A DNA stretch of 64,000 nucleotides from Enterococcus cecorum DSM 20682 = ATCC 43198 (GCF_000407565.1 NZ_ASWI01000006.1:1-64000), one strand, 5' to 3'; shown: positions 23,613 to 33,350, counted from the first letter of the stretch. Program-made: numbers and translations. Notes: generated by a model from the letters alone, not told the origin.

Positions 23613-23772
23613 GTGAGCGTTACTCACTAGATATTTTTCATATCTAATTAGTCAATTTTTACTTGACTAAATCTCTATCAAAGTACAGAAAATCAACAGG
23701 ATGATTTCGTACTTTATTTATTTCCTTACATGGCCACGAAATAGAATTTTCCTTCTATTTTGTGGTTTTTTT
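23613..23772 (+). other. Chain of five hairpins ending in a terminator; possible small RNA
   Basis: Consecutive stems with almost no gap: GTGAG/CTCAC (23613-23627), TAGATAT/ATATCTA (23628-23646), TTAGTCAA/TTGACTAA (23648-23670), AAAGTAC..ATCA/TGAT..GTACTTT (23680-23715), and a 13-bp CCACGAAATAGAA stem (23734-23765) followed by seven T. There is no ORF. It lies after the ribU terminator, so its own transcript would be needed. The rest of the gap to 23928 is AT-rich with nothing clear. Confidence 0.5.
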
Positions 23773-23928
23773 ATGCTGCATTTTCTTTTAATAAGTCAGT
23801 TTGTCTACATAGTTTTTTTAAGTAAACTATGGTAAAATATTATTAAATTAAATAATTAATTATATTATTTAATTAACAACTTTAGAGGTGGGGAAGTTAT
23901 ATCATTTAATTGTTTGGGGATGGATAAA

Positions 23929-24933
23929 ATGAAAGACAACCGATGGCGATTATTAGATATATTTACACAATTATTGGAAGGAAAAGCCATTAAAATTAGT
24001 GAATTAGTTGAGAAAAAATATGGGACAGAAGATACGATTCGCAAAGACAAAGATTCGATTCGTGAATTTTTAGCTGAAAAAGATTTAGATCGTGGATTAT
24101 TTGGTCAGATGGAATATCAGCATGGAATTGGTTTTTTTCTAGACCGCTCTTTTACCTTAACTGATGATGAAAGAATAGCGATGATTAAGGTATTGCTTTC
24201 AAGCCGTGCCTTACATCGTGAAGAAATGTTGCCGATTGTGGATAAATTAATTAAACAATCAAGTGAACCCAAACGCTTAGAAGGTATGGTAAAAAGTGAA
24301 AAATTCACCTATAATGGCGTACCAAAAAGTGTGGATATGCTTGAACGGATTAAATTAATTCAATATGCCACGGAACATCAAATTCCGGTTTCTTTTACCT
24401 ATCAAAAGAACTTTCAGACTTTTGAATATAATCGGATTCCATTAGGTGTGGTATTTATTGATATTTATTTTTATATGATTTCTGCTTCACACACTTCTGA
24501 AGACTTTTTAGATTTCGAACATGCCAATAAATTTAGAATTAATAATATGTCCAATTTACGAATTGATGAAAGTGTATCAGTTCCTCGATTGCAATATTCA
24601 CAATTTCCTAAGTTAGGTGAACTTAGAAATCAAACGGGTCGCTGGGCATTTTTAGGTAAACCCATTGAATTAGAAGTAGAATGTTTATTTGATCCAGCTT
24701 ATATTTTAGATAGATTCCCAGAGTCAAGGATTATTTCTCAAGATCCAGAAAAGAAAGTGGCCAAGATGGTGATTCCAACAAATGATGGGTATGGAACGAA
24801 AATGTGGATTTTAAGTCAATCTAATTCTATGAAAGTCAATAAGCCTAACTATATGCGTGCATCAATCATTCAAATATTAAATCAAATCGTAAACTTATAT
24901 GGCTATGAACTCGTAAAAAAAGTCGATAAATAA
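23929..24933 (+). CDS. WYL-domain transcriptional regulator
   Basis: About 335 aa. N-terminal winged helix-turn-helix (WRLLDIFTQLLEGKAIKISELVEKKYGTEDTIRKDKDSI), then a middle WYL-type domain (IPVSFTYQKN, FIDIYFYMISASH) and a C-terminal extension. Such proteins regulate genes in response to nucleic acids or other ligands; the target is unknown. The start was set at the ATG at 23929, eight bases after GGGGA; ATG 23920 and TTG 23914 are also in frame. It stands alone behind a long AT-rich gap and before a terminator. Confidence 0.75.
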   Translation: MKDNRWRLLDIFTQLLEGKAIKISELVEKKYGTEDTIRKDKDSIREFLAEKDLDRGLFGQMEYQHGIGFFLDRSFTLTDDERIAMIKVLLSSRALHREEMLPIVDKLIKQSSEPKRLEGMVKSEKFTYNGVPKSVDMLERIKLIQYATEHQIPVSFTYQKNFQTFEYNRIPLGVVFIDIYFYMISASHTSEDFLDFEHANKFRINNMSNLRIDESVSVPRLQYSQFPKLGELRNQTGRWAFLGKPIELEVECLFDPAYILDRFPESRIISQDPEKKVAKMVIPTNDGYGTKMWILSQSNSMKVNKPNYMRASIIQILNQIVNLYGYELVKKVDK

Positions 24934-24966
24934 AAATCTGTCAGGAATTTTCTTGACAGATTTTTC
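24932..24966 (+). terminator. Terminator of the WYL regulator
   Basis: AAAAATCTGTCA pairs with TGACAGATTTTT right at the stop codon. The A and T flanks allow bidirectional action, also for the convergent ferredoxin gene. Confidence 0.85.
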
Positions 24967-25007
24967 GCGCTTTTTTTATTTTTTTGCGTATTTATATGAT
25001 AGAGCGA

Positions 25008-25226
25008 TTATTTTTCTAGTAAAATTGCTCGCACTGGACATTTTTGGTAAGCTTGTAATACAGATGAATACGCCTCATTTGGAATATATTGATGATTGGC
25101 CTCTTTTTCTTGCTTGAAAAGAACGATTCCTTCCTCATCATAATCAAAAATATCTGGGGCATAAAGCGCACAGAGTCCACAGGCAATACATTGTTCTGGA
25201 ATAATTTCGCAGCGTTTGGTACGCAT
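25008..25226 (-). CDS. fer: Ferredoxin (single 4Fe-4S type)
   Basis: 72 aa. Cysteine ligands are in CIACGLCALYAPDIFDYD and in the C-terminal KCPVRAI. It is the right size for the Bacillus Fer type. It is divergent from ypbB-recQ, the same three-gene neighbourhood as in Bacillus. It is probably an electron carrier for cytosolic redox enzymes; the partner is not visible here. Confidence 0.9.
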   Translation of the reverse strand: MRTKRCEIIPEQCIACGLCALYAPDIFDYDEEGIVLFKQEKEANHQYIPNEAYSSVLQAYQKCPVRAILLEK

Positions 25227-25252
25227 TTTCTCACTACTTTCTGGAGGTTATT

Positions 25253-26239
25253 ATGGATGAATTTATTTTAGCTTTGTTTGGTGAAAATGACAAGTTAAGG
25301 ATGAATACTTTATATCAAATCTTAGTAGGAAAAAAATCTGCCTCGATGTTGTACTATGCTTATGGTCATCAATTATTAAATATTGTAGGTATTTTTCCAC
25401 ATTTATCAAAAGCAGAATATGAAAAAATAATCCAACGCTTGGTCAATCAAAAAGCAGTAGTCATTCTTGAAAATGAGCTTGTACGTGTAAAAATCATCCC
25501 ATCTTTATTCACACAAGAGCCTTATTGCCATCTGAATCATTTTCGTCTCAAAAATAGTCTTACATTATGGCGCATGCTGCAATTATTTCTTTGTCGTCTT
25601 TCTTATTGGCCAGCAGATTATCAAGGACCAGTATTAGAGAACAGTCCATTTTATTTGCTAAATGTGGATCAAATGATAGCGCAAATGGATGAAGAGCAAA
25701 AACAAAAAATTCATGAAGAGCTGAGTCATGTTTTCTCGCAGATGCCGCAAGACCAGGCTGATTTTTTAGCAAATACTTTTTCTGGAAAACAAATTTCTGG
25801 AAAAACTTTCTATCAAGTATTACCTGAAGATTTGCATTCGCCCTTTGATATTTGTTACACCTTGGCATGTGTGGAAAGATTTTGGTCTTATTTGATGACA
25901 CATACGGAGCTAGTATTATTTCAATTATTCAAACCTTTTATTTTAGAAAATTATAAACAAAGTATGCTTGTTACGCGTCAATATTATAAATTTGGTTATG
26001 ACGTAGAGAAGATTGCACAAATACGAGGCTTGAAAGAAGGAACAATAATAGACCATTTAATTGAATGGGCAATTTTGGATGATAGATTTCCATTTGAAGA
26101 TTTTCAATTACTGACACAAGAGGAAACATTGTTAGATTATCGATATAAAGACCTTGTAGAAGAAAACCCTGAAATTTCATTTTTACAGTATCGTTTAAGT
26201 CAAATCGCAATATTGAAGGGAAGAGATAACTATGAATGA
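25253..26239 (+). CDS. Helix-turn-helix protein of the YpbB family
   Basis: 328 aa, ATG after TGGAGG. The C-terminal third contains a helix-turn-helix (YDVEKIAQIRGLKEGTIIDHLIEWAI) of the HTH_40 type seen in YpbB and at the end of some RecQ helicases. It overlaps the start of recQ by eight bases. The combination suggests that it supplies the DNA-binding part missing from the short RecQ next to it; this is inference from family and position. Confidence 0.8.
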   Translation: MDEFILALFGENDKLRMNTLYQILVGKKSASMLYYAYGHQLLNIVGIFPHLSKAEYEKIIQRLVNQKAVVILENELVRVKIIPSLFTQEPYCHLNHFRLKNSLTLWRMLQLFLCRLSYWPADYQGPVLENSPFYLLNVDQMIAQMDEEQKQKIHEELSHVFSQMPQDQADFLANTFSGKQISGKTFYQVLPEDLHSPFDICYTLACVERFWSYLMTHTELVLFQLFKPFILENYKQSMLVTRQYYKFGYDVEKIAQIRGLKEGTIIDHLIEWAILDDRFPFEDFQLLTQEETLLDYRYKDLVEENPEISFLQYRLSQIAILKGRDNYE

Positions 26240-27626
26240 GCATATACAGCAAGTATTAGAAGAAAATTTTGGATATGATTCGTTCAGAGGTCTACAAGAA
26301 GAGATTATTCAAACGGTACTAAATCATCAGGACTGTTTAGCAATATTACCAACAGGGACTGGAAAAAGCTTATGTTATCAATTACCAGGTGTATTGCTCG
26401 AGGGAATGGTTATCATAGTTTCACCGCTATTATCTTTAATGGAAGATCAAGTGAATGGTTTACTACAAATGAAAAAGTTTTCGGCAGTGGCAATCAATAG
26501 TTTATTAACGAAATCTGAAAGAGAATATGTTCTCACTCATTTATCGGAGTATCAATATATTTATTTAAGCCCCGAGATGCTCTCACAGCCTGAGTGTATT
26601 CAAGCACTTAGCAGACAAAAGATAGCCCTTTTTGTTATTGATGAAGCCCATTGTCTTTCTCAGTGGGGTGTGGATTTTCGACCGGAGTATCGCAATTTAA
26701 AATGGGTGAAAAAGCAATTACATGATCCGACCACTTTAGCTTTAACCGCAAGTGCACCCCCAAAAGTTAAAGCGGAAATTCAAGAGTTGTTGCTATATCC
26801 TGATGCTCAAGTATTTGAATTGCCAGTGAACCGTCCAAATATCTATTTACAAGTTGAAAAAACAAATGATAAAGAAGCCGTATTGTTGAAATATTTAAAA
26901 GAATTATCGGGGACAGGGATTATCTATTGCGCTACCCGTGTGCAAGTGGAAGAATTGTATGAACGTTTAAAAAAAGATTATTCGATTGGTTATTATCATG
27001 GAGGCCTTTCTAGTAATCAACGACGCTTGCTGCAAACTCAATTTCAAAAAAATCAATTGCAACTATTGGTAGCGACGAATGCATTTGGAATGGGAATCAA
27101 TAAGCCAGATATTCGTTTTGTGATTCATTATGATTTGCCGGATAATTTGGAAAGCTATGTACAAGAAATTGGTCGGGCCGGACGAGATGGCGAGCCGAGT
27201 ATTGCGATTTTACTTTATCAAAATCATGATGAACAAATTCATTATTATATGCAAAATCAAACAAGAAATGAACGCGAAGTCTTTGAATTATTAGATGTAC
27301 CTAAAAATGGCGCACAAAAATATTTTAGCGAATTACAGCAAAAATGGTTTCGCCAAATTCAGCGTGAAGATTATCATTTATTTATGGAAGAAATTAAAGC
27401 CAATGAAAAGGTAAAGCAAGCACAGTTACAGACGATGTTAAGCTATATCCATACGAATCAATGCCGGCGTGATTTTATTGCTCAGTATTTTGAAAACCCA
27501 TTGCCAGATAAACAAGCGCTATGTTGTGATAATCATGGCCCGTTTGATTATCAATTACTGGTGAATTCAAACATTCAAAATGAAAAAATAGCGAATTGGC
27601 AAGAGGTTTTGCTAAAAATTTTTTAA
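26232..27626 (+). CDS. recQ: Short RecQ-family ATP-dependent DNA helicase
   Basis: 464 aa. Helicase motifs: FRGLQEEII, Walker A LPTGTGKSLCYQ, DEAHCLSQWGVDFRPEYR, TASAPP (motif III), ATNAFGMGINKPDIRFVIHYD and QEIGRAGRDG. The length ends soon after the zinc-like cysteines (QCRRDF, LCCDNHG) and there is no HRDC domain, as in Bacillus RecS. It works in recombination repair and fork restart. It is translationally coupled to the YpbB-like gene. Confidence 0.9.
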   Translation: MNEHIQQVLEENFGYDSFRGLQEEIIQTVLNHQDCLAILPTGTGKSLCYQLPGVLLEGMVIIVSPLLSLMEDQVNGLLQMKKFSAVAINSLLTKSEREYVLTHLSEYQYIYLSPEMLSQPECIQALSRQKIALFVIDEAHCLSQWGVDFRPEYRNLKWVKKQLHDPTTLALTASAPPKVKAEIQELLLYPDAQVFELPVNRPNIYLQVEKTNDKEAVLLKYLKELSGTGIIYCATRVQVEELYERLKKDYSIGYYHGGLSSNQRRLLQTQFQKNQLQLLVATNAFGMGINKPDIRFVIHYDLPDNLESYVQEIGRAGRDGEPSIAILLYQNHDEQIHYYMQNQTRNEREVFELLDVPKNGAQKYFSELQQKWFRQIQREDYHLFMEEIKANEKVKQAQLQTMLSYIHTNQCRRDFIAQYFENPLPDKQALCCDNHGPFDYQLLVNSNIQNEKIANWQEVLLKIF

Positions 27627-27675
27627 GTTAATCGATTCTTCTAAATTTTTTGAACACAAGTAATCTTTGCTATGA

Positions 27676-27681
27676 TATAAT
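27676..27681 (+). promoter_or_regulatory. Probable extended -10 promoter of the LysM gene
   Basis: TGATATAAT gives a perfect TATAAT with a TGn extension. The best -35, TTGAAC at 27650, is 20 bases away, so the extension probably compensates. Confidence 0.5.
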
Positions 27682-27710
27682 GAGACGGAAAGACTGTAGG
27701 AGGGATTATT

Positions 27711-28319
27711 TTGCGAAATAAAGATAAGAAAAAAGAAACAGAAAATCTAAATGAACCATGGGAACAACCTATTTACAATGTAGAAGGTCAAGAAGATCAA
27801 ATGCCTAGTCGCATACAACAAGGCAGAAGAAAACGCGGGAATAGCAAATTTTTAACGATTGTCTTACTTTTGTTATTCTTAATTGCTGCATGTCCAGCCG
27901 CATTTGGCATTTGGAAACATTATGTAGATAATCAACCCAAACAAACGCAAACAACCAAATCAAGCACGAAAAAATCAAGTACCTCACAAACAAAAGAAAG
28001 TTCAGCAACTACGAGTGAATCAACCACTCAAACTGAAGAAACCCAAACAAGTTCAAGTGAAGCAACCATTGCAGAAAACCAAGAAGCAACTGAAAATGCT
28101 GCTGAACAAAATACCCAAGAAAATCAAGAGGGCCAAAATAGCCAAAATGGTGAAACAACTACTGAAAATGGCGCAGAATATACAACTGTTCAAGCTGGTG
28201 AAGGTCCGGCAACAGTTGCTAGTCGAACAGGTGTCAGCGTAGAAGATATTTATCGTTTAAATGGAATGACTGCTGATAACTTCCATTTAACACCAGGACA
28301 ACAAATTCGAATTAAATAA
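27711..28319 (+). CDS. Single-pass membrane protein with C-terminal LysM domain
   Basis: 202 aa, TTG start after GGAGGG. A charged cytoplasmic N-terminus, one helix at about residues 45-65, then a long Ser/Thr/Gln/Glu-rich linker (about 75-155) and a LysM module (YTTVQAGEGPATVASRTGVSVEDIYRLNGM to LTPGQQIRIK). It should hold the membrane to peptidoglycan. It resembles the conserved surface-associated LysM proteins found next to cmk in streptococci and enterococci; the role is unproven. Confidence 0.8.
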   Translation: MRNKDKKKETENLNEPWEQPIYNVEGQEDQMPSRIQQGRRKRGNSKFLTIVLLLLFLIAACPAAFGIWKHYVDNQPKQTQTTKSSTKKSSTSQTKESSATTSESTTQTEETQTSSSEATIAENQEATENAAEQNTQENQEGQNSQNGETTTENGAEYTTVQAGEGPATVASRTGVSVEDIYRLNGMTADNFHLTPGQQIRIK

Positions 28320-28323
28320 AAAT

Positions 28324-28359
28324 AGAGATACTGGGGGCGTGTCTCCTCAGTCTCTTTTT
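28324..28359 (+). terminator. Terminator of the LysM gene
   Basis: AGAGA-ACTG-GG pairs with CC-CAGT-TCT and five T follow, within a few bases of the stop. Confidence 0.75.
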
Positions 28360-28391
28360 GTGTAAATAGTGATTTAGTTAGGGGTAATGGA

Positions 28392-29072
28392 ATGAAAAAA
28401 ATAAATATTGCAATCGATGGTCCGGCTTCATCTGGGAAAAGTACCGTTGCGAAAATAATTGCCAAAAAATTAGGATTTATTTATACCGATACAGGAGCGA
28501 TGTATCGTTCAGTGACCTATCTAGCTTTAAAACATCAAGTCAGTTTGGATGATGAGCAAGCTCTAGTTTCACTTATTTTACGCTTTCCTATCACTTTTAA
28601 ACAAGGAAGTGAACAACAACTTGTTTTTGTGGATGATCAGGATGTGACTAAGGAGATTAGGATGCCAGAGGTAACCAAAAATGTCTCCAAAGTGGCTGCT
28701 TACAAGTTAGTCCGTGAGCAATTAGTGAAACAACAACAAGCCATTGCTAAAGATGGTGGGGTCGTCATGGATGGCCGTGATATTGGGACCGTGGTTTTAC
28801 CTGATGCGCAAGTGAAGATCTTTTTGGTCGCTAGTGTTGAAGAACGTGCGAGAAGACGTCATAAAGAAAATCTAGAAAAAGGCATTCCAAGTGATTTTGA
28901 AGAATTAAAAGTTGCCATTGAAAAAAGAGATTATTATGACTCTCATCGCGAAAATTCGCCACTTGTGCAAGCTGTAGATGCGGTAAGTATTGATACAACG
29001 GGAATGAGCATCGATGAAGTCGTTCAAGCTATCATTAATTTAGTAAATGACGAAAATTCAGCAAAAAAATAA
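28392..29072 (+). CDS. cmk: Cytidylate kinase
   Basis: 226 aa. It phosphorylates CMP and dCMP. P-loop [10 protein letters not shown] (residues 9-18), the CMP-binding region [11 protein letters not shown], and the [14 protein letters not shown] and RRHKEN segments are all intact. It lies just upstream of rpsA, the usual cmk-rpsA pair. Confidence 0.95.
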   Translation: MKKINIAIDGPASSGKSTVAKIIAKKLGFIYTDTGAMYRSVTYLALKHQVSLDDEQALVSLILRFPITFKQGSEQQLVFVDDQDVTKEIRMPEVTKNVSKVAAYKLVREQLVKQQQAIAKDGGVVMDGRDIGTVVLPDAQVKIFLVASVEERARRRHKENLEKGIPSDFEELKVAIEKRDYYDSHRENSPLVQAVDAVSIDTTGMSIDEVVQAIINLVNDENSAKK

Positions 29073-29171
29073 AAGAAATTATTGGAAATCGCTTTATTTT
29101 TTTGTGAAATTGCAATAAACTAGATATTGTAGTGTATACATGAACAAATGTTGGTCAGGAGGAAATTAGGT

Positions 29172-30371
29172 ATGACGGAATTTGAAGGACAAGTAACAGA
29201 AACAATGGAAGAGGCTTTAAATAGCGTACAAGAAATTCATGTTGGCGATATTGTTAAAGGTGAAGTGTTAGCTATTGAAGATAAGCAAGTCATTGTTGCG
29301 ATTTTGGGAACAGGCTTAGAAGGTGTGATCCCAGCAAAAGAATTATCTACAACACCAACTGATGATTTAGAGTCATTAGTAAAAGTCGGTGATGAATTAG
29401 ATTTAGTAGTGATTTCAAGAATCGGTAATGATAAAGAAAATGGTAGCTACTTATTATCTAAACGTCGCTTGGATGCTAAAAAATTATGGGAAGAAATCGA
29501 AGCAAAATATGCTGCAGGTGAAGTCGTTGATGCAACTATTACCAACGTGGTTAAAGGTGGTTTAGTTGCAGATTTGGGTATTCGTGCATTCATTCCTGCT
29601 TCAATGGTTGAAGACCATTTTGTTAAGGACTTTAGTAAATATAAAGGACAACCCTTAAAGTGTAAGATTGTTGAAATCGAACCAAGCGAAAATCGCTTAA
29701 TTTTATCACATAAAGTTGTTGCTGAAGAAGAAAAGCAAAAACAAAAAGAAGCGGTATTTGCTTCAATTCATAAAGGAGATCAAATTGAAGGGACTGTCGC
29801 TCGATTAACGAACTTTGGCGCATTCATTGATTTAGGTGGTGTTGATGGACTTGTTCATGTTTCTGAAATTTCTCATACACATGTAGCCAAACCAAGTGAT
29901 GTCTTAAAAGTCGGTGAAAAGGTAAATGTTTTAGTTTTATCTGTTGATCCAGCTAGCAATCGTATTTCATTATCTATTAAAGATACTCTACCTGGACCAT
30001 GGGATGATATTGAAGATAAAGCCCCCGTTGACAGTGTGTTAACAGGGACAGTGAAACGCTTGACAAGTTTTGGCGCTTTTGTGGAATTATTCCCTGGTGT
30101 AGAAGGTCTTGTGCATATTTCACAAATTGCGCACAAACACATTGCTACACCACATGAAGTCTTAAAAGAAGGCGAAGAAGTTAAAGTTAAAGTCTTGGAA
30201 GTATCTCCAGAAAATCAACGTATTGCTTTAAGTATTAAAGCACTTGAAGAAAAACCAGAACCAAAAGTTGAAGAAGTAGTCGCTGAAGAAGAAAGCTATG
30301 AACTACCAGAAGAATCAACTGGTTTTACTATGGGTGATATTTTAGGAGAAGCTTTAAAAACTGAAGAATAA
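29172..30371 (+). CDS. rpsA: 30S ribosomal protein S1 (four S1 domains)
   Basis: 399 aa from the ATG at 29172, behind GGAGGAAAT; an ATG 24 bases upstream precedes that site. Four S1 repeats are visible (starting near GDIVKGEVLAIED, GEVVDATITNVVKGG, GDQIEGTVARLTNFGAF, DSVLTGTVKRLTSFGAF), followed by an acidic tail. This short four-domain version is the Lactobacillales form. It binds mRNA and helps initiation. Confidence 0.93.
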   Translation: MTEFEGQVTETMEEALNSVQEIHVGDIVKGEVLAIEDKQVIVAILGTGLEGVIPAKELSTTPTDDLESLVKVGDELDLVVISRIGNDKENGSYLLSKRRLDAKKLWEEIEAKYAAGEVVDATITNVVKGGLVADLGIRAFIPASMVEDHFVKDFSKYKGQPLKCKIVEIEPSENRLILSHKVVAEEEKQKQKEAVFASIHKGDQIEGTVARLTNFGAFIDLGGVDGLVHVSEISHTHVAKPSDVLKVGEKVNVLVLSVDPASNRISLSIKDTLPGPWDDIEDKAPVDSVLTGTVKRLTSFGAFVELFPGVEGLVHISQIAHKHIATPHEVLKEGEEVKVKVLEVSPENQRIALSIKALEEKPEPKVEEVVAEEESYELPEESTGFTMGDILGEALKTEE

Positions 30372-30427
30372 TTCTTTAGATAAAAACCAACTAAATTTTC
30401 TTGTTCTGTATACCAAAAAGAATAGTA

Positions 30428-30470
30428 AAGGCGCAATTTATCCATTTTTCAAGGTATTGCGCCTTTTTTT
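30428..30470 (+). terminator. Terminator of cmk-rpsA
   Basis: AAGGCGCAAT pairs perfectly with ATTGCGCCTT and is followed by a T-run. Confidence 0.9.
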
Positions 30471-30532
30471 ACTTGCAAGATGATGAAAGTTTCGGTAAAC
30501 TAATTGAGATTGAAAAAAATGGAGGGAAGAAA

Positions 30533-31843
30533 ATGGCAAATCCAACTATTGCAATTGTCGGTCGTCCAAATGTCGGTAAATCAACCATCTTTAACCGAAT
30601 TGCCGGAGAACGTATTTCAATTGTTGAAGATACTCCTGGAGTGACGCGAGATCGTATTTATGCAACAGGCGAATGGCTAGGTCGTGAGTTTAGTATTATT
30701 GATACTGGTGGGATTGACCTAGGTGACGAACCATTTATGGAGCAAATTAAAGCCCAGGCCCAAATTGCGATTGAAGAAGCAGATGTAATTATTTTTATTT
30801 CCAGTGTTCGTGAAGGGATTACGGATGCGGATGAAATGGTTGCACGCATGCTTTATAAAAGTAAAAAACCTGTGATATTAGCAATAAATAAAGTAGATAA
30901 TCCTGAATTAAGAAATGATATCTTTGAATTTTATGCGCTAGGTTTAGGCGAACCATTTCCGATTTCAGGGAGTCATGGTTTAGGAATAGGGGATGTCTTA
31001 GATGAAGCTGTCAAACACTTTAGCACTGAAATCGAACCTGAAGATGATAGTGTTATCAAATTTAGCTTGATTGGACGTCCAAATGTCGGCAAATCATCGC
31101 TCATTAATGCAATTTTAGGGGAAGAACGGGTCATCGTTTCTGATATCGAAGGAACAACCCGTGATGCCATTGATACACATTTTATCAGTGAAAATGGTCA
31201 AAAATTTACCATGATCGATACAGCCGGAATGCGCAAACGAGGCAAGGTCTATGAATCAACAGAAAAATACAGTGTCATGCGGGCGATGCGAGCAATTGAC
31301 CGTTCGGATGTGGTATTATTTGTCATTAATGCAGAAGAAGGCATTCGTGAACAAGATAAGAAAGTTGCTGGTTTTGCACACGAAGCAGGAAAAGGTGTCA
31401 TTATCGTGGTGAACAAGTGGGATCTTGTCGAAAAAGATACGAATACGATGCGCGATTTTGAATTAGAAATTAGAGAAGAATTTCAATATTTAGATTATGC
31501 ACCGATTATTTTTGTATCAGCGAAAACAAAACAACGCTTGAATAAGTTGCCAGCAATGATTGAAGAAGTAAGTGCAAATCAAAACTTACGCGTACCTTCT
31601 GCAGTCCTTAATGATATTATTATGGATGCTGTGGCTATTAATCCAACACCAACAGATAAAGGTAAACGTCTCAAAATCTTTTATGCGACTCAAGTTAGTG
31701 TGAAACCACCAACCTTTGTCATATTCGTAAATGAGGAAGAATTAATGCATTTCTCATATGCACGCTTTTTAGAAAATCAGATTCGCAAAGCATTTACTTT
31801 TGAAGGTACACCGATAAGAATTATTGCACGAAAAAGAAAATGA
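30533..31843 (+). CDS. der: Ribosome-assembly GTPase Der
   Basis: 436 aa with two tandem GTPase domains (first P-loop GRPNVGKST at residues 10-18, second GRPNVGKSS near 183) and a C-terminal KH-like domain. It is needed for 50S maturation. The frame is open far upstream (to 30401) but the start with GGAGGG is the ATG at 30533; the upstream part contains the rpsA terminator. Confidence 0.95.
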   Translation: MANPTIAIVGRPNVGKSTIFNRIAGERISIVEDTPGVTRDRIYATGEWLGREFSIIDTGGIDLGDEPFMEQIKAQAQIAIEEADVIIFISSVREGITDADEMVARMLYKSKKPVILAINKVDNPELRNDIFEFYALGLGEPFPISGSHGLGIGDVLDEAVKHFSTEIEPEDDSVIKFSLIGRPNVGKSSLINAILGEERVIVSDIEGTTRDAIDTHFISENGQKFTMIDTAGMRKRGKVYESTEKYSVMRAMRAIDRSDVVLFVINAEEGIREQDKKVAGFAHEAGKGVIIVVNKWDLVEKDTNTMRDFELEIREEFQYLDYAPIIFVSAKTKQRLNKLPAMIEEVSANQNLRVPSAVLNDIIMDAVAINPTPTDKGKRLKIFYATQVSVKPPTFVIFVNEEELMHFSYARFLENQIRKAFTFEGTPIRIIARKRK

Positions 31844-32056
31844 CGGGAATACTTTCAATTATTTTCTTAGTTTGTAATCAAAATGAAACAAACAACCCAC
31901 GAAAGTACAACGAAAAGTCTTGATATTAAAGGCTTCTTATGATAACTTAGTAACAGGATATTGATTCATTATTCAATATTTCTCACTAACCTTGGACCAC
32001 TCAAGGATGGTGAATGGTGTTTAACATCACATCAAAAATCAGGAGGTGAATCATCC

Positions 32057-32332
32057 ATGGCAAATAAAGCAGAATTAATCGAAAAAGTTGCAGCGGCTAC
32101 AGATTTATCCAAAAAAGACGCTACTGCTGCAGTAGACGCTGTATTTTCAGCAATCCAAGACGCTTTAGCTAACGGTGAAAAAGTTCAATTAATCGGTTTT
32201 GGTAACTTTGAAGTTCGCAATCGTGCAGAACGTAAAGGACGTAACCCTCAAACGAACGAAGAAATTATTATTCCAGCAAGCAAAGTTCCTGCATTCAAAC
32301 CAGGTAAAGCTTTGAAGGAAGCCGTTAAATAA
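32057..32332 (+). CDS. hup: DNA-binding protein HU
   Basis: 91 aa histone-like protein ([57 protein letters not shown]). The start at 32057 follows a perfect AGGAGGTGA; codons further upstream (to 31961) are not translated as far as I can judge. It is preceded by a roughly 210-base AT-rich leader region and followed by a terminator, so it is monocistronic. Confidence 0.96.
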   Translation: MANKAELIEKVAAATDLSKKDATAAVDAVFSAIQDALANGEKVQLIGFGNFEVRNRAERKGRNPQTNEEIIIPASKVPAFKPGKALKEAVK

Positions 32333-32346
32333 GGTGTTCTATCTAT

Positions 32347-32378
32347 GGAGCTCTTGATGATTCAGGGGCTCCTTTTTT
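32347..32378 (+). terminator. Terminator of hup
   Basis: GGAGC pairs with GCTCC and six T follow, 15 bases after the hup stop. Confidence 0.8.
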
Positions 32379-32400
32379 ATACTTTTTTCGAGGTTAGATG

Positions 32401-33110
32401 ATGATTGGTTTAGGAACAATTGTAAATGTATTCGCAATTATTTTCGGCGGAATTTTTGGTTTATTTTTTGGCAAACGATTAAAAGCCTCTATGCAGGAAA
32501 CTTTAACGAAAACAGCTGGTTTAGCCGTGTTGATGTTAGGTTTAGGGGGACAATGGAAAAAATGCTACAAGTAACCAAAACTGGCTTAAGTAGTAAAGGC
32601 AGTATGATGTTGATATTTTGCCTGACAATCGGCGCAATGGTTGGAGAATGGCTTGATATAGAAAAGCGATTGGTTCAATTTGGGACATTTTTAAAGCAGA
32701 AAAGTCATTCCGAAAACGATTCTCAATTTTTAGAAGCCTTTGTGACTAGTTCTTTAACTGTTTGTATCGGGGCTATGGCGGTTGTCGGGGCTTTTGAAGA
32801 TGGATTACACCATAATTATGCCATTTTGTTTGCTAAAGCGATTCTTGATTTCATTATTATCTTGATTATGGCGAGTTCAATGGGAAAAGGAAGTTTATTT
32901 TCATTCATACCTGTGGGAATTTTCCAAGGGAGTTTGACTTTACTTGCCCATTATTTAGCCCCACTTATCAGTAATCAAGGCTTGAGTCAATTATCATTCA
33001 TCGGCTCCATCTTAATCTTTTGTGTCGGTGTCAATTTGTTTTTTGGACCGAAAATAAAGGTTGCGAATCTACTGCCGAGTTTGATATTGGCACTACTTTG
33101 GCAATGGTAA
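32401..33110 (+). pseudogene. DUF554 (YqgA-like) membrane protein gene, frameshifted
   Basis: The first 49 or 50 codons from the ATG at 32401 (MIGLGTIVNVFAIIFGGIFG, ending VLMLGLGG) are the normal N-terminus of DUF554 transporter-like proteins. The rest of the family (from MEKMLQVTKTGL to the stop at 33110) is in another frame. The shift falls in a run of five G (32545-32549); one extra G would restore GLGGTMEKML and one continuous frame of about 236 codons. It is either a recent inactivating mutation or a homopolymer reading error. The internal ATG at 32553 has no ribosome site. Confidence 0.8.
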
Positions 33111-33116
33111 AAGAAA

Positions 33117-33152
33117 TGTGCTTTCGAGGGTTATCGAAGGGGCATTTTTTTG
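33117..33152 (+). terminator. Terminator of the DUF554 gene
   Basis: CTTTCGA pairs with TCGAAGG around a short loop, followed by seven T. Confidence 0.7.
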
Positions 33153-33180
33153 TTTTGAAAGAAATAAGGAAAATAATAAA

Positions 33181-33195
33181 AAAATTCAGAAAATT
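33181..33195 (+). promoter_or_regulatory. CodY-like box upstream of ilv promoter
   Basis: AAAATTCAGAAAATT matches the CodY consensus AATTTTCWGAAAATT at 13 of 15 positions. It ends 33 bases before the -35 box. CodY represses branched-chain amino-acid genes when isoleucine, leucine and valine are abundant. Confidence 0.65.
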
Positions 33196-33228
33196 AACCG
33201 AAAAATTAAAAAATATTTAGAAAAGATA

Positions 33229-33257
33229 TTGACATTTAATTAAATTAGAAGTATATT
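33229..33257 (+). promoter_or_regulatory. Promoter of the ilv operon
   Basis: A perfect TTGACA (33229-33234), a 17-base spacer and TATATT (33252-33257). Confidence 0.88.
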
Positions 33258-33302
33258 GTAAAAAAATTAAAAAATACATTGAATTGTAAGGAGACGATTC
33301 AT

Positions 33303-33350
33303 ATGCAACAAAAATTAACAGGATTATTATTAATTGTCATTATTACCTAG
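33303..33350 (+). CDS. ilv leader peptide (attenuator ORF)
   Basis: 15 codons plus TAG, MQQKLTGLLLIVIIT, with AAGGAG nine bases before the ATG. Six or seven consecutive Leu/Ile/Val codons sit just before the stop. It is the regulatory peptide of the ilv operon, comparable in kind to the leu/ilv leader of Lactococcus. The product should have no other role. Confidence 0.85.
   Translation: MQQKLTGLLLIVIIT

Noticed and set aside
30401-30532. N-terminal extension of Der
   Set aside because: The extension would be translated through the cmk-rpsA terminator; the GGAGGG site and the conserved N-terminus place the start at 30533.
31961-32056. N-terminal extension of HU
   Set aside because: A perfect AGGAGGTGA precedes MANKAEL, and HU proteins begin there.
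32545-32556. Programmed ribosomal frameshift in the DUF554 gene
   Set aside because: The site is not a canonical slippery heptamer and I see no obvious downstream stimulator; mutation or read error in the G run is simpler.
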